DNA of 64,000 bases from Nocardiopsis listeri NBRC 13360 (GCF_001570765.1 NZ_BCSH01000036.1:27049-91048); one strand, 5' to 3'; positions 1 to 8,635 are shown, counted from the stretch's first letter. A program made the numbers and translations. Notes: generated from the letters alone by a model not told the origin.

Positions 1-10
1 GAGCGACGCC

Positions 11-484
11 GTGGCCCGCTTCCGAGAACACTGGTCCCACCTCCACCCCGACATGGACCTGACCGGCATGGAAGCCATCGGCCGCGTCCGCCGCCTGGCC
101 GCCCTGGCCAACAACCGCACCGACGACGCCCTCACCGACACCGGCGTCTCCCGACCCGAGTTCGAGATCCTGGCCGCCCTACGCCGCTCCCCCACCGGCC
201 TGCGCCCGCGCCACCTGACCCGCGAGACCATCTCCTCGGGCGCAGCCACCACCAAACGCCTCCAACGCCTCGAAGAAGCCGGACTGCTCACCCGCACCCG
301 CATCGAACGCGACCGCCGCGAAACCCTGGTGCGCCTGACCCCCGAAGGTCGAACCCTCGCCGACACCCTCTTCGCCCGCCAACTGGGCATCGACACCGAC
401 CTGCTCGCCCCACTGAACCAGGACGAGCGCACCCACCTGGCCGCCCTGCTGGCCCGTGTGCTCACCCCCATCGACAGCACCTGA
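11..484 (+). CDS. MarR-family transcriptional regulator (5' end possibly outside window)
   Basis: Winged-helix MarR regulator, a dimeric DNA-binding repressor or activator. The recognition region (RPRHLTRETISSGAATTKRL) and the wing with a D-R-R-E-T segment (IERDRRETLVRLTPEGR) are both visible. The reading frame is open upstream to the window edge (Ser-Asp-Ala precede the GTG at 11), so the true start may lie outside; as given it has 157 residues, normal for the family. No ligand or target can be named; the next gene starts over 300 bases away on the same strand. Confidence 0.8.
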   Translation: MARFREHWSHLHPDMDLTGMEAIGRVRRLAALANNRTDDALTDTGVSRPEFEILAALRRSPTGLRPRHLTRETISSGAATTKRLQRLEEAGLLTRTRIERDRRETLVRLTPEGRTLADTLFARQLGIDTDLLAPLNQDERTHLAALLARVLTPIDST

Positions 485-820
485 CCCCCGCACCGCAGGC
501 CCCCGCCCGGCACAAGAACCCACACCGGCCCGGTAGGGGATGGACCAAGTACCCCAGAAAGCGGCAATGGGCTCGGGTTCGCGCAGGCCAAGAGGTAGAG
601 CAACCCGCAGTTTTCGAATGGTGCTGCGATCCGGTGTGGTTCGTGCCGGTACCGAACGGCTCTGGCTTTCGCCCTCGACCCTGGCCGTCCTACCCGCCCC
701 CTCACCGCTCCGGTTCGATGATGCGGCTCCGGTGACCCGACCATCAACGAACCGGTGAATCGACCGGAAAGCGACCAAGGAACTTTTCTTCTTCCGGCGG
801 GAAAGGTATCCCTGACGTTG
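485..820. other. Intergenic region with no supported gene
   Basis: About 336 bases between the MarR gene and the phosphatase. Open frames here (for example 540-758) show no recognisable domain and no convincing ribosome-binding site. The region presumably carries the phosphatase promoter but I cannot place it. Confidence 0.5.
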
Positions 821-1597
821 ATGAACAAGAACAGACACATCACCTGGGAAGGGTTCTTCAACACCCGTGACCTCGGCGGCCTCCCCACCCGCCACGGCCG
901 CACCACCCGCCACGGAGCCTTCATCAGATCCGCTGACCTGCGTTTCGTCACCGCCAAGGGGTGGCAGGCCGCCCACGACGCCAACGTGCGCACCGTCGTG
1001 GACCTGCGCAACCCCGACGAGATCCGACCGACCCAAGACCAAGGCCCCACAAGCCAGAGCGGGTCCGCCGCCTTCCCCGCGGTCACGACCCAAACACCCC
1101 TCCCGCCCGAGACGAGGCGCCTGGAGGTGCCCTTGGACCACGTCCAAGACGTCGAGTTCTGGAAGGACATCAACCGTAAGCGGCTGAACGGGAGCCCGCT
1201 CTACTTCCGCCCCTTCCTGGCCCGCCAGGCCCAACGATGCGCCGCGGCGATCACCGCTCTGGCACAGGCCGGTACCGGCGGCGTCCTGTTCCACTGCGGA
1301 GCCGGCCGCGACCGCACCGGACTGGTCACCCTGCTGCTGCTCCACCTGGCACAGGTCGAGGCTGAGGCGATAGCCGATGACTACGAACTCTCCACCCCCG
1401 CACTCACACCTCTCTTCGCCGCGATGGGCCAGGACGACCAGGGGCCGGTGATCAAGTCCTTGATGGCCGACCACGGACTGACGCTACGCGACAGCGTCCT
1501 CGACATCCTCAAGGACCTGAACGCGCGGGCCTACCTACTGAAGGCAGGGGTCACCCACGAAGACCTCACCCGAATCCGGGCCCGACTCCTGGACTGA
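821..1597 (+). CDS. Tyrosine-protein phosphatase (dual-specificity-like)
   Basis: Cytoplasmic protein phosphatase of the bacterial tyrosine phosphatase family. The P-loop CX5R signature is [10 protein letters not shown], with nucleophile C159 and R165 counted from the ATG at 821. The N-terminal [10 protein letters not shown] segment and the SADLRF segment are typical of this family, as is the length of about 258 residues. A GTG at 755 extends the frame by 22 residues, but homology starts at NTRDLGG and GGGAAAGG lies upstream of 821, so 821 is preferred. Substrates are unknown; phosphotyrosine, phosphoserine or phosphoinositide are all possible in this family. Confidence 0.88.
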   Translation: MNKNRHITWEGFFNTRDLGGLPTRHGRTTRHGAFIRSADLRFVTAKGWQAAHDANVRTVVDLRNPDEIRPTQDQGPTSQSGSAAFPAVTTQTPLPPETRRLEVPLDHVQDVEFWKDINRKRLNGSPLYFRPFLARQAQRCAAAITALAQAGTGGVLFHCGAGRDRTGLVTLLLLHLAQVEAEAIADDYELSTPALTPLFAAMGQDDQGPVIKSLMADHGLTLRDSVLDILKDLNARAYLLKAGVTHEDLTRIRARLLD

Positions 1598-1686
1598 AAC
1601 GAATCCCTGACTCTGAAGGGGTACACACCCAAAACCCCCGAAGCTCTTTTCCGGCGTACTCGGCCCACCCCGCCGATGTTCACGCT

Positions 1687-2790
1687 TCACCCGGCCAAGG
1701 TCGGGTAATCGGTGTAACCGGTGGCCCCTCCCACATACATCAAATACTTCTCCCGCACCGCATTGACGGGGGCACCGATCCGGATGCGCTCGACCAGGTC
1801 GGGGTTGGCCAGGAAGGGCCGACCCAACGCCACCAGATCGGCCCCGGCCTCGAGCATGCGCTCACCCGCGACCCGACCACCATCCTCAGGGATCCCTTCG
1901 ACGGGCAACACCGGATTACCGATCAGGGTGCGCGACCAACTCGCACGGATCCGCTTCCAAAGCCCACTGTCGGGGTCGGCGAAGGCCACATGCAAATAGA
2001 CCGGACCCCGCTCATCCAAACGCGAGATCAACTCCGGGTAGAGGTCCTCCACGTCCCGAGCGGATTCGATGATGCCGTTGGTGGTGTTACCCGGAGAGAT
2101 ACGCACCCCCACACGATCGGGGCCGATCTGAGCGATGACGGCGTCCACCACCTCCAGAACCAACCGCATCCGCGCGGCGGGGGTGCCACCGTGGACGTCG
2201 GTGCGCCGGTTGGTGTTGGGGGCCAGGAACTGGTGCAGCAGATAACCGTTGGCGGCGTGGACCTCCACCCCCGCGAACCCGGCCGCCACCGCCCGGCGGG
2301 CCGCGGCGGCGAAGTCGGCGATGGTGGCGTCGATATCGCCCTGACCCATCTGCCGGGGCCTCACGGCCGGTCGGCGACCGTTGGGGGTGTGGATGGGCTC
2401 GGGCAGCGCGATGGGCGAGGGCGCCAACGGGATGAGACCACTGGTATCGGGGTGCCCGACCCGCCCACCGTGCTGAATCTGGGCGAACATGCGCCCACCC
2501 GCGGCACCCACACACCGGTTGACCCGGCGCCAGCCCCGGGTGTGCTCATCCTCGTACAAAGCGGCGATGCCAGGGTAGGTGCGCCCGACCGCACTGGGGG
2601 TGGAGGCCTCGGCGATGATGAGGCCGGCCGAGGCCCGCTGGGCGTAATACCGGGCCATGAGCTCGCTCGCGGCACCCGAGGGCTCGGCACGGTTACGGGT
2701 CATGGGCGCGATGACCAAACGGTTGGGCAGGTCGATATCGGCCAAGCGGGCGGGACTCAACAGCGCGGATGCGGCGTTCTGGGTGCTCAT
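1687..2790 (-). CDS. Old-yellow-enzyme NADH:flavin oxidoreductase / alkene reductase
   Basis: FMN-dependent TIM-barrel ene-reductase that reduces activated double bonds and electrophiles with NAD(P)H. Family features in order: NRLVIAPMTRNRA near the N terminus, GFAGVEVHAANGYLLHQFL with the substrate-binding H-A-A-N motif, RTDVHGG, and the FMN-phosphate segment near VALGRPFLANPDLVERIR. Length is 367 residues, normal. The ATG at 2790 is exactly six bases after a TACGGT -10 box, so the mRNA is probably leaderless; an ATG six bases earlier (2796) is possible. It is divergent from a MerR regulator and probably controlled by it. Confidence 0.9.
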   Translation of the reverse strand: MSTQNAASALLSPARLADIDLPNRLVIAPMTRNRAEPSGAASELMARYYAQRASAGLIIAEASTPSAVGRTYPGIAALYEDEHTRGWRRVNRCVGAAGGRMFAQIQHGGRVGHPDTSGLIPLAPSPIALPEPIHTPNGRRPAVRPRQMGQGDIDATIADFAAAARRAVAAGFAGVEVHAANGYLLHQFLAPNTNRRTDVHGGTPAARMRLVLEVVDAVIAQIGPDRVGVRISPGNTTNGIIESARDVEDLYPELISRLDERGPVYLHVAFADPDSGLWKRIRASWSRTLIGNPVLPVEGIPEDGGRVAGERMLEAGADLVALGRPFLANPDLVERIRIGAPVNAVREKYLMYVGGATGYTDYPTLAG

Positions 2791-2796
2791 GCCCAT

Positions 2797-2821
2797 ACCG
2801 TAGGAGTTGACATCAATGTCA
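2797..2821 (-). promoter_or_regulatory. Candidate MerR operator/promoter for the ene-reductase
   Basis: A perfect palindrome TGACATCAATGTCA occupies 2808-2821. On the minus strand it sits between a TTGAAT-like -35 and a TACGGT -10 (2802-2797) separated by about 20 bases. A dyad inside a long spacer is the classic arrangement by which MerR proteins twist a promoter into activity. Assignment to the adjacent MerR gene is inference. Confidence 0.55.
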
Positions 2822-2851
2822 GATTCAATGCGGCGAAATGTGAGGTGCCTC

Positions 2852-3226
2852 ATGGGCATCGGTGAACTGGCCCGACGCAGCGGGGTGAGCCCCAGGTCAC
2901 TGCGCTACTACGAACAACAGAACCTGTTGACCTCCCAGCGCACCCCCGGCGGGCACCGCGAATACACCGAAACCGCCCTGGACCGGGTGGTGCGCATCCA
3001 AGAGTTGTACGCGGCCGGACTATGCAGCTCCAAAATCGCGACATTGCTGCCGTGCATGCGCGACGCCGACGGCGCACCCTCCACCACCGCCGACCACCAC
3101 CTGGTGCGAGAACTGAGGGTGGAGCGCGAACGCATCGACCACATGATCGCCGACCTGCAACGTTCCCGAGAACTGTTGGACGAGGTCATCGCCTCCGCCC
3201 AAGGCTCCCCCACCGACCACACCTGA
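2852..3226 (+). CDS. MerR-family transcriptional regulator
   Basis: MerR-type activator/repressor of 124 residues. It begins GIGELARRSGVSPRSLRYYEQQ, the winged-helix DNA-binding motif, followed by the wing TPGGHREYTETALDRV and a C-terminal coiled coil (VRELRVERERIDHMIADLQRSRELL) for dimerisation. The start at 2852 has GAGGTG seven bases upstream; the frame is open further upstream but would run through the promoter. No metal-binding cysteine cluster; a single Cys (LPCMRD) and another in AAGLCSS are present. Divergent from the ene-reductase, hence its likely regulator, perhaps of electrophile stress. Confidence 0.88.
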   Translation: MGIGELARRSGVSPRSLRYYEQQNLLTSQRTPGGHREYTETALDRVVRIQELYAAGLCSSKIATLLPCMRDADGAPSTTADHHLVRELRVERERIDHMIADLQRSRELLDEVIASAQGSPTDHT

Positions 3227-3341
3227 AACACCCACACCCGCACCCCGGGCGAGCGGCCACGTCACGCACCTTGCAACGGGAGGCGAAGGTGAACACCCGC
3301 ACCAGATACCGCTCCGGCCCATAGGTCACCCCCACCGGCAC

Positions 3342-3379
3342 CGGGGTTGAGGAACATCGGAACAGGATCCGGCGCTAAG
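3342..3379 (+). repeat. Left 38-bp terminal inverted repeat of the Tn3-type element
   Basis: Identical to the reverse complement of 8877-8914. The inner end (CTAAG) supplies the stop codon of the TIGR02391 remnant read on the minus strand (TAG, complement of 3375-3377). Confidence 0.88.
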
Positions 3380-4143
3380 TGTTTCGCCCTTGGTCAGCAG
3401 CAGGAATGACCTGTGAGGCGAGGCGGATGACGGTGGCTGCGTCAAGGCGTCGGTGCATGAACGACAGGGTGGAGAACAGGTCAAGGGCGTCCGGTTCGGG
3501 GATGCGCCATCCTGCGGTGGCCCGAGGGGTGTGCGCCGGCGGGTTGCGGAAGGCACCGAATACGCCCTTGAGGAGGTTGGCGAACCCCTTGTGCTCGCTG
3601 ATCTTGCTTTCGGTGACGAAGTCGTTGATGCGGACCAGGGGAGGCTGTCTCCTTCTGGCGCAGGATCTCCTCCTCGCAGTACTTGATCACCTGGGGATGG
3701 ACCCCACGGCGCCGGAGTTCGCTCTGGAGCCGACCTGCCAACCTGGCGACCTCGTCAAAGTTGGCCGCTCTGGCCCCGCGCGCCGGCTTCCCCACCTCAT
3801 TGACGCGCAGCCCCATCAACGCCAGTGGTTCGTTGAGCGCGTCTTTGAGTGCTTCGAAGCGAGCACGGTTCTGGACGTAGCGCCCTGGAGCCATGGCTTC
3901 GGTGATGAACTTGATGATGCAGTTCGCAGCCTGGTCCCGTTGTTGCTGGGTCATCAATGCCGCCCAGAGCCGCTTCCTCTTGCTCGTGCTGGGGTCCACG
4001 TCGGAAACCCGTGACACGCTCAGAAGCGTGGTGATCTCCGAGCCGGACAGGCCCGGATGATCCGTGCCGGCCAGGACTGCGCAGACCGATTCAACCGCGG
4101 AGTTCTGCCACATGGGGTGCCGGATGCTCGCCATGGGGGCCAT
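3375..4143 (-). pseudogene. TIGR02391 (Ymh)-family protein, internally deleted and frameshifted
   Basis: The 5' part (minus strand from 4143 to about 3650) encodes the family N terminus: LTGSEITTLL-like, DVDP-STSKRKRLW, FITEAMAPGRYVQ, LNEPLALMGL, LQSELRRRGVHPQVIKYCEEE. A second frame then gives the family C terminus: PLVRINDFVTESKISE, HKGFANLLKGVFGAFRNPPAH, DALDLFSTLSFMHRRLDAAT. The middle of the domain is missing and the two parts are out of frame, so the gene is broken by a deletion near 3650. The last stop lies inside the transposon end. Family function is not established; members often travel with mobile DNA. Confidence 0.75.
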
Positions 4144-4193
4144 CTTGGCGGCTGCTCAGTGGAAAGGTGGAAGAAATGCCCTCAAGGCGGTGA

Positions 4194-4480
4194 TCACTCG
4201 TCAGTGGGCAGGTGGGCCACGGCGGCTTCCATGTCGGCCTGGGTGGGAAGGGTGTAGCGGCGGGTGGTCTCCAACCTCTTGTGGCCCATGAGCTGGGCCA
4301 CGGTCACCACGTCCACCCTGCTGCGGGTCAGGTTGGTGCCGAAAGTGTGACGCAGGACGTGTGCCGACAGCGCGGGGCGGCCGTTCTCGCCGACCAGGTC
4401 GGCGTCGGCGGCGAGCTGGTCCAGGAGCAGGTTCACCGCCCGGTCGGTCAGCCGTCCGCCACGCCGGTTATCGGTATCCC
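4194..4480 (-). pseudogene. Tyrosine recombinase/integrase, C-terminal fragment
   Basis: The minus-strand frame contains HVLRHTFGTNL (the H-x-x-R of the catalytic domain), VAQLMGHKRLETT and RRYTLP with the nucleophile-tyrosine region. Only about 90 residues remain; the N-terminal core-binding domain and the first catalytic arginine are absent. The similarity stops near 4480, where a piece of another integrase begins on the opposite strand. Confidence 0.7.
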
Positions 4481-4634
4481 CGGAACAGCGGTGCGCACCT
4501 CCGCACTGCGTCAACTCGTGCTCCAGGCCCCCGCACCGGTCATCGCCCAGGCACTGGGGTTCCACACCAAGACCACCACCCGAGTCGTTGCCGAGGCCAG
4601 CGGGACCTGGAACCGCTACGCCCCCAGCGGATGA
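4480..4634 (+). pseudogene. Integrase C-terminal fragment (second, opposite strand)
   Basis: The plus-strand frame reads GIPGTAVRTSALRQLVLQAP, then APVIAQALGFHTKTTTRV and GTWNRYAPSG before a stop at 4632-4634. This matches the C terminus of the actinobacterial integrase type also found, broken, at 6893-7495. It is joined head to head with the preceding fragment, so the junction near 4480 is a recombination scar. Confidence 0.6.
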
Positions 4635-4710
4635 GCACCCACCAGCAGACGTGCGGGGTCAACGCGATATTCCGTGGTCTGGGAGCCCTGGTCTGTCTAC
4701 CGTGACCGCC

Positions 4711-5253
4711 ATGGTTCACCTCTCCCTCGACGCCCTACCGAAAACGCTGCCCACTCGGATTCCCAGGGTGTCCCTGCGCGTGCTCACCCCCGCTGACTCG
4801 GTCGACTACCAGGCTCTTCTGCGAGCCAACCGCACTCATCTGACCCGCCATGGAGATTTCACCGACCAGGTCAGGGCACCCGCAGGGGAGATCGAGCAGG
4901 CACTGGCCCACCCCGGCAAGAAGGAGCGCGCCTACGGCATACGGCTACACGACACCTTGGTGGGCCAGGCCAGCATCATCGCCGTCGCTCCACCCCACTA
5001 CAGCCTGGGCTACTGGCTCGCCCAAACCGCCACCGGGCAAGGACGGGCAAGCGCAGCTTGCACCGCGCTCATCGAGAGTTCCTCCACTGTCCTGGGCGCC
5101 ACGGACATGTTCGCCGGCGTCACCCACGGCAACGACTCCAGCATCGCCTTGCTGCGCCGACTCGGATTCACTCCTGTAGCGGATTTCCCTAACTACACCC
5201 GGTTCCACCTGGCACTGACATCCCCAGGCTCACAGGGATCGCAAGCCCCATAG
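4711..5253 (+). CDS. GNAT-family N-acetyltransferase (RimJ/RimL-like)
   Basis: Acetyl-CoA-dependent N-acetyltransferase of 180 residues, the usual size. Visible elements: an N-terminal strand VSLRVLTPADSVDYQALL, the central YSLGYWLAQTATGQGRASAA, where a Q/R-x-x-G-x-A-like acetyl-CoA loop follows the GYW strand, and the C-terminal GNDSSIALLRRLGFTPV typical of RimJ/RimL enzymes. A TACCGT -10 box lies seven bases before the ATG, suggesting a leaderless transcript. It is an apparently intact passenger of the Tn3-type element; the substrate is unknown. Confidence 0.85.
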   Translation: MVHLSLDALPKTLPTRIPRVSLRVLTPADSVDYQALLRANRTHLTRHGDFTDQVRAPAGEIEQALAHPGKKERAYGIRLHDTLVGQASIIAVAPPHYSLGYWLAQTATGQGRASAACTALIESSSTVLGATDMFAGVTHGNDSSIALLRRLGFTPVADFPNYTRFHLALTSPGSQGSQAP

Positions 5254-5398
5254 TCCTGACAGCGGACCTCCGCGACAAAGCACACGCAGGCGAGTGCAAC
5301 CCAGTCCTTTTCGTCTTCGGCAACCATGACGCACGGTGCCTAGATCAGTAGGAGCTACGGAGAATACAGAACACTTGGTCGACGACTCCCGCCAGTCT

Positions 5399-5484
5399 CG
5401 ACCCCCGAGACCACCCGCCGCTACACCCTGCCCATCACTGCCGACATCGAAGCCGCGGTCAGCAGCCGCCCCGCCGACGAGTAA
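5399..5484 (+). pseudogene. Integrase extreme C-terminal tail fragment
   Basis: The frame reads TPETTRRYTLPITADIEAAV and ends in a stop at 5482-5484. It closely parallels the tail of the integrase fragment at 4194-4480 (LETTRRYTLPTQADMEAAV), so it is a third scrap of tyrosine recombinase. It ends only about ten bases before a Tn3-type end. Confidence 0.6.
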
Positions 5485-5494
5485 CCCGGTGAGC

Positions 5495-5532
5495 CCATAG
5501 CACGGGTTTTCGTTCCGGTCCTCCTCAACCCC
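5495..5532 (-). repeat. Tn3-type terminal repeat (outer end at 5532)
   Basis: Read on the minus strand it starts GGGGGTTGAGGAGGACCGGA and continues ACGAAAACCCGTGCTATG, 38 bases, resembling the Tn3 consensus end (GGAACGAAAACTC...). It abuts the next repeat outer end to outer end. Confidence 0.65.
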
Positions 5533-5568
5533 CGGGTTGAGGAGGACCGCTCCAGGACGTGGCGGTAG
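5531..5568 (+). repeat. Tn3-type terminal repeat (outer end at 5531)
   Basis: Plus-strand 38-mer sharing GGGTTGAGGAGGACCG with its inverted neighbour but with a different inner half (CCAGGACGTGGCGGTAG) like the repeat at 17852-17887. Together the two form a head-to-head junction centred near 5531. Confidence 0.6.
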
Positions 5569-5754
5569 ACCCCCAACGCACCGTTTTTTGGAACCCCGCC
5601 CCAGGACACCTGTCCCGGGGCGGGGGCTTCGTGCTGTCCGGGGCGGAGAATGCGGACCTTCGTCGATGCCCCCACGGCCGGCCCCGCCGGTTTGTCGGGG
5701 TCGCCCGGTACAACGGAACGGACCTGTACCGCCCCCGTGAAGAGGCCCCCCTGA

Positions 5755-6809
5755 TGTACCCCACCCTGCCCCCGCTGCCCGACGGTGAGACCGGGCGCGT
5801 GCCCGGCGCCCTGCTGGTTCGCGGCGACTGCGACGACCACGCCTGGAACGACGTGCTCGCCCGTATGGGCGAACTGCCCGGTATGGTCGCCCACACCTCC
5901 GGACAGCCCCTGCCCCTGGCTCAGGGGCCCATGACCCGGCGTCTGCTCGTGGTCCAGGACCCCGCTTGGCGGGGCGCCGACCCCGCAGAGGTGGCCCAGG
6001 CCCTGGACGGCACGGGTGCCTGGGTTCCCGACCTGGTGCTGATCGCCGACCGCGGCACCACCCGCGATTCCGACCTGCGCCCGCTCATGGCCTTCCGGCC
6101 CAGCGACGATGAGCTCTACCGTTTCCGCGTCACGCCCCGTCAGGCGGCCATGACCTACCTGGTTGTACACCGCCCCAGCATCGAGCACACCCTGGATCAC
6201 CACGCGAAGAGCGGTGCCGCCGAGATCGAACTCGACCCCGGCGAGTCCTACGAGGACTGGGTGGACAGCTTGCCCGAGCCGATGGGCGATGTCCTGGAGA
6301 CCGCGGCGTCCCCGCCCCTCTACCAGCCGCCCGCCGCACCCCTGCCCGTGATCACCCAGAACGACTGGGGGCTGCTCGTGCGCACCGACTTCAGCGACGA
6401 CCACGCCTGGGCCGCGCTCGTGGCGGACGCGGACCGTCCCGACCCCTGGATCGAGACCCCCGAGGACCACCAGAGCTGCGTGCAGATCGTGGACGATCCG
6501 GCTTTCGCGGGGGCCACGCCTGAGCAGGTGATGGCGATCGTCCGCCAGAACGAGGACGAAGAGAATGGGGGCACGGACGTGGTGGTGATCGCCGACCGAG
6601 CGTCCATGGGCGACTCCGACCGCAGCGTCCTGGCCGTGCCCCTGGAGGACGACGTCGGGTGGTCCTTCCGTCTGTCCGTGGAGAATGTGGGGAGCATGGC
6701 GGTCAACCTCTTTCTCGCCAACACGGGCATCGAGGACTGGATGAATCACTTGCCGGACGGGCCGGCGGTCATCACGGAGAAGGAGATGCGATCCGTGCGG
6801 GGCTGGTGA
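5755..6809 (+). CDS. Protein with two DUF6924 domains
   Basis: Protein of 351 residues made of two copies of one domain. Copy 1 covers about residues 18-180 (GALLVRGDCDDHAWNDVL ... VVQDPAWRGADPAEVAQ ... LVLIADRGTTRDSD) and copy 2 about 205-345 (GLLVRTDFSDDHAWAALV ... QIVDDPAFAGATPEQVM ... VVVIADRASMGDSDRS ... IEDWMNHLPDG). The pattern fits DUF6924, usually a single domain in actinobacteria and of unknown function. Start ATG 5755 has GAAGAGG eight bases upstream; longer upstream starts would run into the transposon end. No signal peptide or membrane segment. Apparently intact cargo. Confidence 0.75.
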
Positions 6810-6892
6810 TCGGGTCACCGGTATGGGGGTTGAGACTGGCATGCTCGCGTATCCGAGTAGCGCCTATTCGAGACCGGGCTCCTGCTGAGTGA

Positions 6893-7495
6893 TCACGGAG
6901 AGTCGTGGTCAGGGGCGTAACGGCTCCAGGGGCCACCCGCGTCTGCGGCGATCCGGGTGGTGGTCACGTTATGGAAACCCAGCGAGCGGGCGATGACGGG
7001 GGCGGGTGCCTGGAGGACGCGTTGTCGCAGGGCCGCGGTTCGTGCGGCCTGCGCCGGGATGCCGAGGTCGCGGATGTGGTTGGCCAGCGTCCGCTGGGTG
7101 ATGGGCTGCCCGGCCCGGCGGCCGGGGAAGAGCCAGCGGCTGTCAAGGTCGGTGCCCGTGGCCGAACTGGTCCTCTCTTCCTTGGCCTGGAGGAACAGCT
7201 CATCGAACGGTTCGGGGACGGGTGTGGGCGGCTCGCCCAGACGGATGACGACCTCCCCGTCGGTGTCACGGGTGATGTCGTCGAGGGTGAGGCGGACGAT
7301 TCAGCTGGCCGGTTGCGCGTAGAGCAGCATCAGGCAGGCCGCCATCTGCAACCGGGCGGGATAGTCGCTGTTGAGGACCTTGCGCACGAGTTCGAGCCGA
7401 CGGCGCTGCGTCAGCACCTGCCCGCGCCTCGTCTGCTGGGCGGGCAGGTGCAGGCTCGGCGCCCGCCCGGCGAGGTCGCCGGGGGTCTGGATTCA
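6893..7495 (-). pseudogene. Tyrosine recombinase/integrase C-terminal half with in-frame stop
   Basis: The minus-strand frame reads LHLPAQQTRRGQVLTQRRRL, AACLMLLYAQPAS, a TGA (complement of 7301-7303), then IVRLTLDDITRDTDGEVVIR, SRWLFPGRRAGQPITQRTLA, ARTAALRQRVLQAPAPVIAR, SLGFHNVTTTRIAADAG and GPWSRYAP to a stop at 6893-6895. The TGA stands where relatives carry an arginine codon (CGA to TGA is one transition), so it is a nonsense mutation. The N-terminal half is also missing. Confidence 0.75.
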
Positions 7496-7625
7496 CGCGC
7501 GATACCAAGCACTACGGCGACCGGCTGGTCTACGCGGCCCTGGACTCCAAGTGGCGCCGCTACCACGCCCGCTGCCGGTGCGGCGGGAACCACGCTCCTC
7601 GCTCTGGGGCGTCTCAGCCTCGGCT
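7496..7625 (+). other. Unassigned coding-like fragment
   Basis: A plus-strand frame gives DTKHYGDRLVYAALDSKWRR then YHARCRCGG, protein-like in composition but with no start of its own and no family I recognise. It is wedged between the broken integrase and the methyltransferase and is probably another recombination remnant. Confidence 0.25.
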
Positions 7626-7649
7626 GAATCCTACTGTAGCGTCGCTGAG

Positions 7650-8408
7650 ATGGAGCGCTCTGAGATCTTCGACATTGCCCACCTGCGCCATCCGATCGCG
7701 GCGCCGGTGGCGCCCGAGCGGTTACGCGAACTGGTCGGCTGGCTGAGCCCAAGCGACGGTGCCCGCGCCGTTGACCTCGGGTGCGGCGAGGGCGAGTGGC
7801 TGCAAGAGCTGCTGCTCGCCCACCCCGGAATCACTGGCGTAGGGATCGACCACATGCTCCCAACCACTGCCGCGCGGCGTGCCAACGAGCGGAAACTGAG
7901 CGACCGGGTGCACTGGATCGAGATGGATGCCGCCACCTGGAACGACGGGGTCTTCGACGTGGTGCTGTGCGTCGGTGCGAGCCACGCCTTCGGCCGGCTG
8001 GAGGACATGCTGGGCGCTGTCCGGCGGCACCTACGCCCCGGTGGCCAAGCGCTCATTGGCGACAGCATCTGGGAGGGCGCCCCGTCGGCTTCTGCGCTGG
8101 CAGCGCTTGAGGTTTCCGCCGACGCCTATCCCGACCTCGCCGGCCTCGTGCGAGCCATCCATGAGCACGGGTTGGAGCCGTCGTACGGGCACGTCAGCAC
8201 GTTGGCCGAGTGGGACGACTACCAGTTCAGCTGGACCGGGTCGCTCGTCGACTGGGCCGTGCGGGAGGCCTCGACGATCGAGGATCGTGACCAGGCATTC
8301 GCCGCTGCACGTGAGAATCGCGACGCCTGGCTGAGCGGCGCCCGACGCGAGCTAGGGTTCGCCACCTTCGTCCTGCACGACGCCGCGGCCGCTGGCGCGC
8401 GCGACTGA
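7650..8408 (+). CDS. Class I SAM-dependent methyltransferase
   Basis: Protein of 252 residues with a Rossmann methyltransferase core: motif I AVDLGCGEGEWLQEL, motif II/III region VHWIEMDAATW, then FDVVLCVGASHAFGRLEDML and LRPGGQALIGDSIWEG. The C-terminal part (YQFSWTGSLVDWAVREA, QAFAAARENRDAWLSGARRE) resembles small-molecule methyltransferases of the UbiE type. Frames upstream of 7650 belong to debris. A TAGCGT box lies seven bases before the ATG (probable leaderless mRNA). Intact cargo of the Tn3-type element; substrate unknown. Confidence 0.85.
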   Translation: MERSEIFDIAHLRHPIAAPVAPERLRELVGWLSPSDGARAVDLGCGEGEWLQELLLAHPGITGVGIDHMLPTTAARRANERKLSDRVHWIEMDAATWNDGVFDVVLCVGASHAFGRLEDMLGAVRRHLRPGGQALIGDSIWEGAPSASALAALEVSADAYPDLAGLVRAIHEHGLEPSYGHVSTLAEWDDYQFSWTGSLVDWAVREASTIEDRDQAFAAARENRDAWLSGARRELGFATFVLHDAAAAGARD

Positions 8409-8530
8409 TCGGCGTTCACGTTGCTGCCAACGTTACGGCGGCCAGCTCGTCGAGTGATCCGATAAGAAGTCAGAAAGGCAAGTCGCACGACACGCCGATC
8501 CACAGGTTTTGACTATTCCTTGCTTCCTGC

Positions 8531-8635
8531 TGGCCTTGGTCGACCAGGTCAAACCTGAGGACTTCGACGCCGACGTGGCCACCGCGCTCAAGGGCACCGG
8601 CATCGAGGCGCGCAGGCACCGAGAGCGACGTGCCG
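8531..8635 (+). other. Unassigned C-terminal coding fragment
   Basis: The plus-strand frame LALVDQVKPEDFDADVATAL followed by [14 protein letters not shown] runs straight into a Tn3-type repeat at 8636. It looks like the end of a truncated gene, but I cannot name the family. Confidence 0.25.

Noticed and set aside
540..758. 72-codon frame upstream of the phosphatase
   Set aside because: No ribosome-binding site, no domain, Arg/Ser-rich composition.
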